DNA from: Lewinellaceae bacterium
GTDB taxonomy: Bacteria; Bacteroidota; Bacteroidia; Chitinophagales; Saprospiraceae
NCBI GenBank assembly: GCA_020636315.1
Contig: JACJYA010000006.1
Location: forward strand, 62,001 to 126,000
Direction: 5' to 3'
Length of the DNA: 64,000 bases
Shown piece by piece: positions 1-7,975 of the stretch. Position 1 is the stretch's first letter. Every line of letters starts with the position of its first letter. The notes below the pieces were generated by a model, which searched no databases, was not told where the DNA came from, and saw nothing but the letters and a program-made list of their open reading frames with translations. The translations under genes and the position numbers were made by a program.

Positions 1-2
1 AG

Positions 3-1952
3 GCATTCGGGTATTACAAATTCAGGTACGAAGGGTTTTTCATGGACCGCGGTTACGGCGTCAACAAGATTCGGGTGATTCCCCGCAGCCGGGGCGAGGA
101 TGTGTTTGAAGGCGTGATCTATATCGTGGAGGACTGGTGGAGCATTTACAGCCTCAGGTTAAAAACCTACAAGCTGGGTTTTGGGGTGGAAGTGTATCAG
201 ATGTACGCTCCTATCGAAGACAAGGCCTGGCTCCCGGTCAGCCATAAATTCAATGTGGAGGGCAAGATACTGGGCTTTGAATTCGAATACAACTACCTGG
301 CCACGGTTAGCGACTACAAGATCGAGCTCAACCCCGACCTGGAGGCTGATTTCAAGCTGATCGATGAGAAGCTCAATAAGGAACTGGCCGCCGAGCTGGA
401 ACGCGCCCGGGCAGAGGGGGATGACAAAAGCGCCGAGATCAAAGAAAAACTGGCCTCCGGCGAAGAGCTCACCCGCAAACAGTTGCGTCAACTGATGCGC
501 GAGTACGAAAAAGAAGAACAAAAAGCGCAGGAAGAACCGGAGGTAGTCATGAACACTTCCATTGTAGTGGATTCCATGGCGCGGCAACGCGACTCTGCCT
601 ACTGGGAGGCCATCAGGCCGGTGCCGCTCACCAAACAGGAAGTAAAAGGCTATGAACGCCTGGACAGCCTGGCAGTTGTGGAGGCCGAAAAGGAAGCAGC
701 CGACAGCCTGGAATCCGTAGGGCGGCACAAAAAACGAGGAGGCTTCAGCCCGCTGGATATCATTGGCGGCAGCAATTACAAGGTGGGAGAAAAGCAATAC
801 ATTGCCCACGGCTCTCTGTGGGACCGCTTCTTCTTCAACCCGGTGGAAGGGTTCAACATTCACACCAATCTTTCCTATTCCATCAATAAGGACAACCGCT
901 TTGCCTTTACCGTCACTCCCCGATACGCCTTCGCCCGCCGGAAACTGACCGGTAAGGGGCAGTTCAGCTACACTTACGGGCCCCAGGAAGAGCGCAACAA
1001 CTTTTCCCTGGAGGGCGGGCGCTACATTTACCAGTACAACCCCCAGGAGCCCATCAGCAACCTGTTCAACACCTACCTCAACCTGGTCGAGGAACGCAAC
1101 TACATCAGCCTGTACGAAAAGGACTACCTGAAGCTCTCCCACAGCAACCGCCTGCGGGAGAACATCACCCTCAACTTCAGCGCCGAATGGGCCAACCGCT
1201 ACGCTTTGGAAAATACGACTACCCAATCGTGGTTTCCACGCGAAGGCCGCATATATGGGCCGAATATTCCGTTTAATGAAGAACTGGAGGGAGAGGCGCC
1301 CGAAACCGAAAAGGCCTTCGTTCTTGGCTTCAGCGCGGTGGCCCGCCCCTGGCAGAAGTACCGCATCCGCAACCAGGAAAAAGAACCCATAGAGAACTCT
1401 TCTCCGGAACTGCGCCTGGCCTACCGGCAGGGCTTGAAGAACATCGCCGAAAGCGTAACGGATTACAGCTACCTGGAAGTGGGCTTTCAACACAAGATCC
1501 GTCCGGGCGTGCGTGGCATTATGGATATCAAAGTGGAGGCCGGTATGTTTCTCAATAAAAACTACGCCGGCTTTGCCGATTACCACCATTTCATGGGCAA
1601 CCGCATCCTGCTGGTAACCGCTGACCCGGTGGGCAGCTTCCGTTTGTTGCCCTATTACCAGTACAGCACGATGGACAAATTTGCCGCCGCCCATGTTCAT
1701 TACCAGTTCCGAAAGCTGCTGTTCACGCAGATCCCCGAGGTATGGTTGCTGGGCATCAAGGAAAATGTGTTCGTGAATTACCTGGCGACCCCCACCTCCG
1801 ATAATTATACTGAAGTGGGCTATTCCATCGACAACATTTTCCGCTTCCTCCGGGTAGAGGCCGCCGTTGCCTTCCAGGATGGAAAGTACAAGGACTGGGG
1901 CATCCTGATCGGGATCGCCTCGAATATTGGCGGCAACTTTTCCATTCGGTAA
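3..1952 (+). CDS. DUF5686 family outer-membrane protein, 5' end outside window
   Basis: The frame is open from base 3, and residues before the first ATG at 42 (KFRYEGFFMDRGYGVNK) continue the family pattern, so the gene begins upstream of the window. The visible 649 residues look like the C-terminal two thirds of a DUF5686 protein: a region around INKIRVIPR, a charged Glu/Lys-rich insert at about residues 110-180, then alternating beta-strand-like segments up to the terminal SNIGGNFSIR, consistent with an outer-membrane barrel. Family members usually start with a signal peptide and a carboxypeptidase-regulatory-like domain, which would lie outside. The function of the family is unknown. It ends 20 bp from the convergent DoxX gene. 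The long minus-strand frame opposite it is a shadow. Confidence 0.82.
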   Translation, partial: AFGYYKFRYEGFFMDRGYGVNKIRVIPRSRGEDVFEGVIYIVEDWWSIYSLRLKTYKLGFGVEVYQMYAPIEDKAWLPVSHKFNVEGKILGFEFEYNYLATVSDYKIELNPDLEADFKLIDEKLNKELAAELERARAEGDDKSAEIKEKLASGEELTRKQLRQLMREYEKEEQKAQEEPEVVMNTSIVVDSMARQRDSAYWEAIRPVPLTKQEVKGYERLDSLAVVEAEKEAADSLESVGRHKKRGGFSPLDIIGGSNYKVGEKQYIAHGSLWDRFFFNPVEGFNIHTNLSYSINKDNRFAFTVTPRYAFARRKLTGKGQFSYTYGPQEERNNFSLEGGRYIYQYNPQEPISNLFNTYLNLVEERNYISLYEKDYLKLSHSNRLRENITLNFSAEWANRYALENTTTQSWFPREGRIYGPNIPFNEELEGEAPETEKAFVLGFSAVARPWQKYRIRNQEKEPIENSSPELRLAYRQGLKNIAESVTDYSYLEVGFQHKIRPGVRGIMDIKVEAGMFLNKNYAGFADYHHFMGNRILLVTADPVGSFRLLPYYQYSTMDKFAAAHVHYQFRKLLFTQIPEVWLLGIKENVFVNYLATPTSDNYTEVGYSIDNIFRFLRVEAAVAFQDGKYKDWGILIGIASNIGGNFSIR

Positions 1953-1972
1953 GTAAAAGGAGCTTCGCCTGT

Positions 1973-2374
1973 TTACCGGTTTCTTAACGGTGCGAGAAGG
2001 CCGGCCAATTCACCTTTTTGCAGAAAAAGCACTCCGGAGCTGCAGAGGAAAGTAATGACGGCAAGAGCAAACAGGCTGCCTCCATCTCCGTTGACGACAA
2101 TGCCAAGGGTTGTCAGGTGAGAAAAAATAGCCCCGCTCATCAATCCTATGGCCAGCAGAGCGCCCAGATAGGCGAAACGGCCGGAGATGAGCAGCGCCCC
2201 CGCGATCAGTTCCAGCACCCCGATGCCGATCCTTCCATAAGGCTCCAGCCCCAGAGTTGTAAAAATGTGAACGCTGTCGGGGTGGGCGGTGAATTTATAG
2301 CTCAGGGTTTGCAGCAGGATGATGGCGGCGGCGAAGCGCAGGATGGTGAAAAGGATCTTTCGGGTCTTTGTCAT
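1973..2374 (-). CDS. DoxX family small membrane protein
   Basis: This 133-residue protein starts at the ATG at 2374 (MTKTRKILFTILRF). The frame stays open further upstream, but that extension has no hydrophobic or family features and runs through the likely promoter. Four hydrophobic helices are visible: about residues 8-25, 45-65 (GIGVLELIAGALLISG), 68-90 and 100-120, with the conserved GLEPYGRIGIGVLELIAG region typical of DoxX/DoxD-like proteins. These are inner-membrane proteins of uncertain role, sometimes linked to redox or thiol stress. A TATCTTTG promoter element lies 26 bp upstream. It is divergent from the amidophosphoribosyltransferase gene and convergent with the DUF5686 gene. The family call is good; the role is unknown. 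Confidence 0.8.
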   Translation of the reverse strand: MTKTRKILFTILRFAAAIILLQTLSYKFTAHPDSVHIFTTLGLEPYGRIGIGVLELIAGALLISGRFAYLGALLAIGLMSGAIFSHLTTLGIVVNGDGGSLFALAVITFLCSSGVLFLQKGELAGLLAPLRNR

Positions 2375-2399
2375 GATTGTGGGTTTTGGAAATTCAGGG

Positions 2400-2407
2400 C
2401 AAAGATA
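2400..2407 (-). promoter_or_regulatory. Bacteroidota-type -7 promoter element for DoxX gene
   Basis: On the minus strand the octamer reads TATCTTTG, an exact match to the Bacteroidota consensus TAnnTTTG, 26 bp before the start codon. No clear -33 TTTG was found at the expected distance. Confidence 0.55.
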
Positions 2408-2618
2408 AGGCCGGAGGCTGTCCCGGAATGTCCGGAGGTGGACTTGTAGGGCAGGCTGTTCAAAATGGCTGGTTTTTGGGAAAAACATCCCTGCTGATCC
2501 GCTGTACAACCACCCTGCCTTTCCGGCTGTTGTTTACAACATAAAAGAGAGGTGTGGCCGGAAGCAGTCCTTTTTGTCCAAAGAACACCAATTGTTTCCA
2601 AAGCAGCGGGAAAGGGGC

Positions 2619-2626
2619 TACCTTTG
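2619..2626 (+). promoter_or_regulatory. Bacteroidota-type -7 promoter element for purF-like gene
   Basis: The octamer TACCTTTG matches TAnnTTTG exactly. A TTG at 2592-2594 lies about 24 bp upstream, slightly further than the usual 19-21 bp spacing for the -33 element. Transcription would begin just before the large inverted repeat at 2645-2683, placing that repeat in the 5' untranslated leader. Confidence 0.55.
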
Positions 2627-2644
2627 CGGCGAAATTAGCAGGTG

Positions 2645-2683
2645 GTTGATCGTTGTTTGTTGAACGAACAAACAACGATCAAC
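2645..2683. repeat. 17-bp perfect inverted repeat in leader of purF-like gene
   Basis: Bases 2645-2661 and 2667-2683 are perfect reverse complements (core GATCGTTGTTTGTT / AACAAACAACGATC) separated by five bases. The right arm ends 13 bp before the ATG at 2697. It could form an mRNA hairpin that hides the translation start, be a DNA operator, or be a mobile small repeat. The 322-bp gap between the two divergent genes (2375-2696) holds only this repeat and the two promoter elements. Confidence 0.75.
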
Positions 2684-2696
2684 AAACAACAACTCT

Positions 2697-4589
2697 ATGA
2701 GTGAACAAATAAAACACGAGTGCGGGATAGCACTGATCCGTTTGCTGAAACCGCTGGAGTATTACCACAAGAAATACGGCACTGCCTTTTACGGCCTGAA
2801 TCAGTTGCAGCTGCTCATGCAGAAGCAGCGCAATCGGGGGCAGGACGGCGCCGGTATGGCCACCATCAAGCTGGACATTCAACCCGGAAAGAAATACATC
2901 AGCCGCAAGCGCAGTGTCGCCAGCAATTATTTGGATGACCTTTTCCAGCAGATCCACTGGCATTTCAAAGACTTGCCTGAGGGAAAGCTCAACAACCCGG
3001 TTTGGCTCAAGGAAAACAAACCCTATATGGGCGAATTGCTGCTGGGCCACCTGCGCTACGGCACCCATAGCGACAACTCCATCGAGACCTGCCACCCCTT
3101 TCTGCGGCAGAACAACTGGATCACCCGCAACCTCATTCTTGCCGGCAACTTCAACCTGACCAATGTCGATGAGCTCTTCGATGAGCTGGTGGAACTGGGC
3201 CAGTACCCCAAGGAAAAGTCCGACACCGTGACCGTCCTGGAAAAGATCGGCCATTTCCTAGACGATGAGGTGCAACGCCTGCACACCTGGTACAAGCCGG
3301 ACGGCTTTTCCAATATGGAGATCAACAACCTGATCTATGAAAACCTCGACATTCAGCGGCTGTTGCGCCGCGCCAGCAAGAAGTTTGACGGGGGCTATGT
3401 CATGGCGGGCCTGATCGGCCACGGCGACGCATTCGTCATGCGCGACCCTTCCGGTATCCGCCCCGCTTTTTACTACCACGATGATGAAGTGGTGGCCGTA
3501 GCCTCCGAACGGCCGGCCCTGCAGACGGTTTTCGACGTGCGCTTTGGCGAGGTGAAGGAACTCCAGCGGGGCCACGCGCTGATCATCAAAAAGAAAGGTG
3601 AGGTTTCCGAAAAACCATACATCGACCAACTGGAGCGTAAGGCCTGTTCCTTCGAACGCATTTACTTCTCCCGCGGCACCGACCGCGATATCTACCTGGA
3701 GCGGAAAAAGCTCGGCGAGCAGCTGACCGATGCCGTGCTCGAAGCCGTGAATTACGATTTCAAGCACACCGTTTTCTCCTTCGTACCCAATACTGCCGAA
3801 ACGGCCTTTTACGGCCTGATGGAAGGCCTGGAAAGCCGCCTCAACGAGATCAAGAAGGAGAAGATCCTCAAAATGGGCAAGGACATCAAGCTCAAAAAGC
3901 TGGAAAAGATACTGGCCCTGAAACCCCGCATGGAAAAGATCGTGGTGAAGGACGCCAAACAGCGCACCTTTATTGCCGACACCACTTCCCGGGAGGCCAT
4001 GGTCTCCCACGTTTACGACGTCACCTACGGCATTGTGGAGAACGACAGGGATACCTTGGTGCTGCTCGACGACTCCATTGTGCGGGGCACAACGCTTCGG
4101 GACAGCATCATTCAGATCGTCTCCCGCCTCAAACCGAAAAAGATCGTTATCGTCTCCTCCGCCCCCCAGATCCGCTTTCCGGACTGTTACGGCATCGACA
4201 TGTCGCGCATGAAGGAATTCGTCGCCTTTCGCGCCCTGGTAGAGTTGCTGAAAAAGGACGGCAAGGAGCACCTGCTGGAGGAAACCTACATGCGCTGCAA
4301 AGCCCAGGAGCACCTGCCGCCCGAAGAGATCAAAAATGAGGTGGCGGCCCTGTACGACGAATACCCCTATGAGAAGGTCTCCAAGAAAATTGCTGAGATC
4401 GTCACCCCGCCGAAGATCAAACCCGAGATCGAAGTCATCTACCAGACGGTGGAGGGCCTGCGCAAAGCCTGCTGCAACAACAACGGCGACTGGTACTTCT
4501 CCGGCGAATACCCCACCCCCGGCGGCAACCGCGTGGTGAACCGGGCCTTCATCAATTTCATGGAAGGGAAGGATGAGCGGGCGTATTAA
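2697..4589 (+). CDS. purF: amidophosphoribosyltransferase-like protein (long form)
   Basis: The 630-residue protein carries an N-terminal class II glutamine amidotransferase domain: MSEQIKHECGIA places the nucleophilic Cys at position 9, followed by NRGQDGAG and later HLRYGTHS. The C-terminal half holds the phosphoribosyltransferase PRPP loop, LLDDSIVRGTT, with Asp458-Asp459. The known PurF reaction turns PRPP and glutamine into phosphoribosylamine, the first step of purine synthesis, in the cytoplasm. The protein is longer than classical PurF (about 470-510 residues), with a Lys-rich insert at about 385-415 and a C-terminal tail of over 100 residues. Bacteroidota often have this long form, sometimes beside a normal PurF, so a paralogous role cannot be excluded. 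The gene stands alone, behind a TACCTTTG promoter and a strong leader hairpin. Confidence 0.85.
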   Translation: MSEQIKHECGIALIRLLKPLEYYHKKYGTAFYGLNQLQLLMQKQRNRGQDGAGMATIKLDIQPGKKYISRKRSVASNYLDDLFQQIHWHFKDLPEGKLNNPVWLKENKPYMGELLLGHLRYGTHSDNSIETCHPFLRQNNWITRNLILAGNFNLTNVDELFDELVELGQYPKEKSDTVTVLEKIGHFLDDEVQRLHTWYKPDGFSNMEINNLIYENLDIQRLLRRASKKFDGGYVMAGLIGHGDAFVMRDPSGIRPAFYYHDDEVVAVASERPALQTVFDVRFGEVKELQRGHALIIKKKGEVSEKPYIDQLERKACSFERIYFSRGTDRDIYLERKKLGEQLTDAVLEAVNYDFKHTVFSFVPNTAETAFYGLMEGLESRLNEIKKEKILKMGKDIKLKKLEKILALKPRMEKIVVKDAKQRTFIADTTSREAMVSHVYDVTYGIVENDRDTLVLLDDSIVRGTTLRDSIIQIVSRLKPKKIVIVSSAPQIRFPDCYGIDMSRMKEFVAFRALVELLKKDGKEHLLEETYMRCKAQEHLPPEEIKNEVAALYDEYPYEKVSKKIAEIVTPPKIKPEIEVIYQTVEGLRKACCNNNGDWYFSGEYPTPGGNRVVNRAFINFMEGKDERAY

Positions 4590-4830
4590 TAGGGCAGGGC
4601 TCGAATATCATCTCCGGAATTTTGCAACACTGTGTATCGGCTTAAAACATTAACATTGTAAGTATGTTAAACCATTTGCCCGGCTGAAATATAATCCCTA
4701 ACTTACCACTACTACACGTTCTAACCTGCCGTTGCCCGGCGATTCATTACGGGCGCAAGGCGCTCTTTGATTTCTTCACCAAATCCCAAATACTATGGCC
4801 GATCTCATTTCAGGCAGGTTTACACCTTCA

Positions 4831-4919
4831 TCCGCCGAAGCTCCGGCGGACACACACACACATTTTTCCGCCGACATTGTGCGCCGAAGCCTTGCGAAGG
4901 CGCAAACCTTGGCGAAGGA
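4831..4919. repeat. cluster of short palindromes at damaged gene start
   Basis: TCCGCCG (4831-4837) pairs with CGGCGGA (4844-4850); TGCGCC (4880-4885) pairs with GGCGCA (4899-4904) and encloses CCTT/AAGG. CTTGCGAAG-type motifs follow. A short CA run (about 4850-4862) separates them. The cluster sits where the upstream half of an M43 protease should be, so it looks like inserted or junction DNA. The rest of the 4590-4876 gap shows no gene, RNA or terminator that I recognise. Confidence 0.55.
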
Positions 4920-7900
4920 AGAAGTTACATTGCTTAATAAGGCATGTCAGGCTGGCGCCTGTTTTAATCCTTTTGGATGATGCAGGCATCGGGGTAGTAG
5001 TGCATGAAGTGGGCCATTGCCTTGGCCTGTACCATACTTTTCAGGGTTCTGAAGGTTTTTGCAAACTCAGGATTCCTGATTATGACGATACGGACCCGGC
5101 CATATATTGTGATTCTTTTTCCGTAAACCTTTATAAATGCGGAGATTGTGTGCCGGATACGCCAACCGACCCTTGGTTGTATTTTGGAGACGAGTATGGA
5201 TTCTTCACACCATTATCGTATGATTCCAGCACACAAACGTGTTCCATTAACCCCTTTCAGCCTTTTTGGGATGTTGACCTCAACAATTATATGTCCTACT
5301 ACCGGGTTTGCTATGAGCATTTTACTCCAGGGCAGGTGTCAAGGATGAAAAAGGTAATACATTTTGTTCAATACAGTAGTGGTGAGGTAGATATTGATTA
5401 CCGGTTCATGCAAAACACCCTATCGGACAAACTTGTCATCACCGCCAATACCACCTGGGACGAGCCCGTCGAAGTATGCACCGACGTTTACATCGAAGCG
5501 CCGAACACACTAACCATTACCTCCACGGCCTCTATGCATTCCGGCGTCAGGTTTGTGGTGAAACCGGGGGCTGAGCTGCGCCTGGAAGGCGGCGTGATGA
5601 CGAAAGCCGGCGCCGGCTACTGGAAAGGCATCGAGGTGTGGGGTGACGCCACGGCCACGCAGGTTCCCAATACCGGGCAGGGCAAGCTGTATATAGACGG
5701 CGGGCTGGTTGAGTTCGCCACCGAGGCCATTGTGGCGTTCAACCCCAATGCAGCGGGCGGCGATGTGGAATCCACCTCCGGTGGGCTGGTGCTGGCCTTC
5801 GACGCCAGCTTCACCAATAATGCCCGCTCGGCGGAATTCCGCAAGTATGGGGGGCAAAACTACGGGCGCTTCGTCAACTGCACTTTTACCATAGACGGCG
5901 GCCACTACGGCCACCCCTTCCGGGAGCACATTAAGCTCAACGGCGTGCATGGCCTGCAGTTCATCAACTGCACGTTTTCCAATGACACCGGAGCGGGTAA
6001 TGTTTTCCTGGGCAAAGGGGCCGGCATCCTGAGCCTGGACGCCAACTTCACGGTTTCGGGCAACCAAACCGTATTCCGGAAACTCCGCTATGGGGTAAAA
6101 GCGAGCAATGCGGCCAGCGCTGAGGCTTTTGCCATCAAGGACGCCACCTTTTCCGAACTGGAAAAAGGCGTGCTGGCCACCGGCGCCAACCACTTCACCA
6201 TTACCCGCTGCACCTTGCTCATCGGCGGCCATGTAACCAACCTGCCGCCGTTCCTGGTGTCTCAGGAAGGGGTACAGGTGAATTACAGCACCGGCTTTTC
6301 AATTGCGGACAATACCTGCCTGGGCCTGGCGGCCAGCCAGGATTCAACGGTGGGCATTAAAGTGGTGGATACGGGAAAAGGCACAGATGCTAATGTAATC
6401 TACGATAATAAATTTGACACACTATATGTAGGCAATGGAGCAATTGGAGATAATGTAGGAGGACTTACAAGCGGTGGCATCGTATATGAGTGTAATAAAA
6501 ACCCAGGAAGTAACACTTTCGACTTTTGGGTGCAGGAAGGGGGAGGAATTACAGAAAATCAACAAAGCGCTTCAAGTGAAGCTGCCGGCAACACGTTTTC
6601 TCCAGATGTTATTGACAATGAAGGGCATTTCAAGAATTCAGGAAATATAATCAATTACTTTTTTAACAATGCGGAGTCCTCTGAAGAGCCGACCCAATAC
6701 ACGGAAAATAGAATAAACCTCGTGTCTGCTACCTCTAACGACTGTAGCAACGGAGAAATCGGCGGCGAAGTCCCCGTTGGAGATATCGAGCTGGTAAAAG
6801 ACCGCTTTGAGGAAGCGAAGGGAAAGCACCTGCTTTATAAGGCAGCTTATGAAGCGGCACTTAATGATGGAGACACACCTGGCCTAGTGGCAGAAGTGAA
6901 CGCAGCCAAAGCTTGGCAAGCCGCAGCTTTGACCAGTGATTTACTGGCTCTTTCTCCCTATGTCTCTCAACAAGTCCTACAGGCTGTCGTGGACAGGCCT
7001 ACTATTTTCACCAATTCCATGCAGGTGGACGTATTGGCGGCCAACCCGGATGCGGTTCGAAAGGGAGGTTTCCTAGATTATCTGGAGGAGCATTCCAGCC
7101 TGAATGAAACAGAGCTAGCGACGGTGCAGGCTGCAAGTATAGCTCAAACCGCTCGCTCAGCTCTGGAAGCGTCTATTTCCGCCGCCTATGCCGGCAAACA
7201 CCGTTCTGCCGACCTGGTGCTGGCTTATTTTTTATTGGATACCGCCGCTCATCAAACTGACAGCGTGCTGGCCTGGCTGGATCACAAAGGCAGCCTGCAT
7301 GCAGCGTACCTGAAAGCTGACCTATTGTTCCAAACGGGGCAAGGAGAGGCGGCACAAAGCGCCCTTGACTCTATTCCTCTCTTATTCCAGCTTTCGCAAG
7401 AACAGCAAGCAGAGTATAGCAACAAACAAGGTCTATTTCAATTACTGGATAATCAGGCTGATATATTGCAAATGGACAGCCTGGCAGTAGATACGCTTTC
7501 TACCATTGCCCAGGAGCCGGGATTAGCGGGCCTTCAGGCAAAAAGCCTGCTGGATTATGCTTATGATGTTGAAATGGAACCTAATCATGACTTGCCTCCT
7601 GCTAGCCAGGCACGAACTCCGGTGGGTTCTTTTTCGCAACCACTAACCCTGGCAAATATTCGGGTGTATCCTAACCCTTCAAAAGCAACGGTTACGTTTG
7701 AATATACCTTACTAAAGGAAGAAAAGGCAGTGATACGGTTACTCAACACTATGGGGCAGTTAGTAACGGAAATTCCCCTCTCTTCCCATACCGGGCTAAA
7801 AGAATGGGACGTTTCTGGCTTAATAGAGGGTGTGTACTGGTATCAGTTGTGGGTAGGCGGAAAGAGCGGGCCTATGGGGAAATTAGCAATTCAGAAGTAG
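4877..7900 (+). CDS. 5'-truncated M43-like metalloprotease with beta-helix and T9SS sorting domain
   Basis: The frame opens with a TTG codon and an Arg/Lys-rich stretch unlike any signal peptide, so the true N-terminus is probably lost. From about residue 34 it matches the end of an M43 (pappalysin-like) catalytic domain: HEVGHCLGLYH (zinc ligands His43, His47, His53; Glu44), a VPDTPTDP segment, and the Met-turn NYMSYY followed by HFTPGQVSRM. Residues about 180-560 resemble a right-handed beta-helix (many FINCTF and TITRCTL-like turns), about 640-900 is helical, and the last 80 form a type A T9SS sorting domain (IRVYPNP). An intact relative would be a secreted or surface-anchored protease. 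Here the signal peptide, pro-region and first half of the catalytic domain are absent; the small frame at 4795-4980 does not supply them. A stem-loop follows the stop. It may be a pseudogene or an assembly artefact. Confidence 0.68.
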   Translation: MCAEALRRRKPWRRKKLHCLIRHVRLAPVLILLDDAGIGVVVHEVGHCLGLYHTFQGSEGFCKLRIPDYDDTDPAIYCDSFSVNLYKCGDCVPDTPTDPWLYFGDEYGFFTPLSYDSSTQTCSINPFQPFWDVDLNNYMSYYRVCYEHFTPGQVSRMKKVIHFVQYSSGEVDIDYRFMQNTLSDKLVITANTTWDEPVEVCTDVYIEAPNTLTITSTASMHSGVRFVVKPGAELRLEGGVMTKAGAGYWKGIEVWGDATATQVPNTGQGKLYIDGGLVEFATEAIVAFNPNAAGGDVESTSGGLVLAFDASFTNNARSAEFRKYGGQNYGRFVNCTFTIDGGHYGHPFREHIKLNGVHGLQFINCTFSNDTGAGNVFLGKGAGILSLDANFTVSGNQTVFRKLRYGVKASNAASAEAFAIKDATFSELEKGVLATGANHFTITRCTLLIGGHVTNLPPFLVSQEGVQVNYSTGFSIADNTCLGLAASQDSTVGIKVVDTGKGTDANVIYDNKFDTLYVGNGAIGDNVGGLTSGGIVYECNKNPGSNTFDFWVQEGGGITENQQSASSEAAGNTFSPDVIDNEGHFKNSGNIINYFFNNAESSEEPTQYTENRINLVSATSNDCSNGEIGGEVPVGDIELVKDRFEEAKGKHLLYKAAYEAALNDGDTPGLVAEVNAAKAWQAAALTSDLLALSPYVSQQVLQAVVDRPTIFTNSMQVDVLAANPDAVRKGGFLDYLEEHSSLNETELATVQAASIAQTARSALEASISAAYAGKHRSADLVLAYFLLDTAAHQTDSVLAWLDHKGSLHAAYLKADLLFQTGQGEAAQSALDSIPLLFQLSQEQQAEYSNKQGLFQLLDNQADILQMDSLAVDTLSTIAQEPGLAGLQAKSLLDYAYDVEMEPNHDLPPASQARTPVGSFSQPLTLANIRVYPNPSKATVTFEYTLLKEEKAVIRLLNTMGQLVTEIPLSSHTGLKEWDVSGLIEGVYWYQLWVGGKSGPMGKLAIQK

Positions 7901-7918
7901 ATATAATTCACTGAACAG

Positions 7919-7948
7919 AGGGGAAGTAGAAAGGATTCTGCTTCCCCT
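7919..7948 (+). terminator. stem-loop after M43-like gene
   Basis: AGGGGAAG (7919-7926) pairs with CTTCCCCT (7941-7948); a T-G wobble and AGA/TCT extend the stem to 12 bp around a 6-base loop. It starts 18 bp after the stop codon and 27 bp before the next ATG. No T-run follows, so it may be a processing or pausing site rather than a strong terminator. Confidence 0.5.
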
Positions 7949-7975
7949 ACCCATATTAATTCAACATATTTATAG

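Noticed and set aside
159..1700. 513-codon minus-strand open frame opposite the DUF5686 gene
   Set aside because: The plus-strand frame has family motifs and continues past the window edge; the opposite product has no recognisable motif and runs through the complement of a coherent gene.
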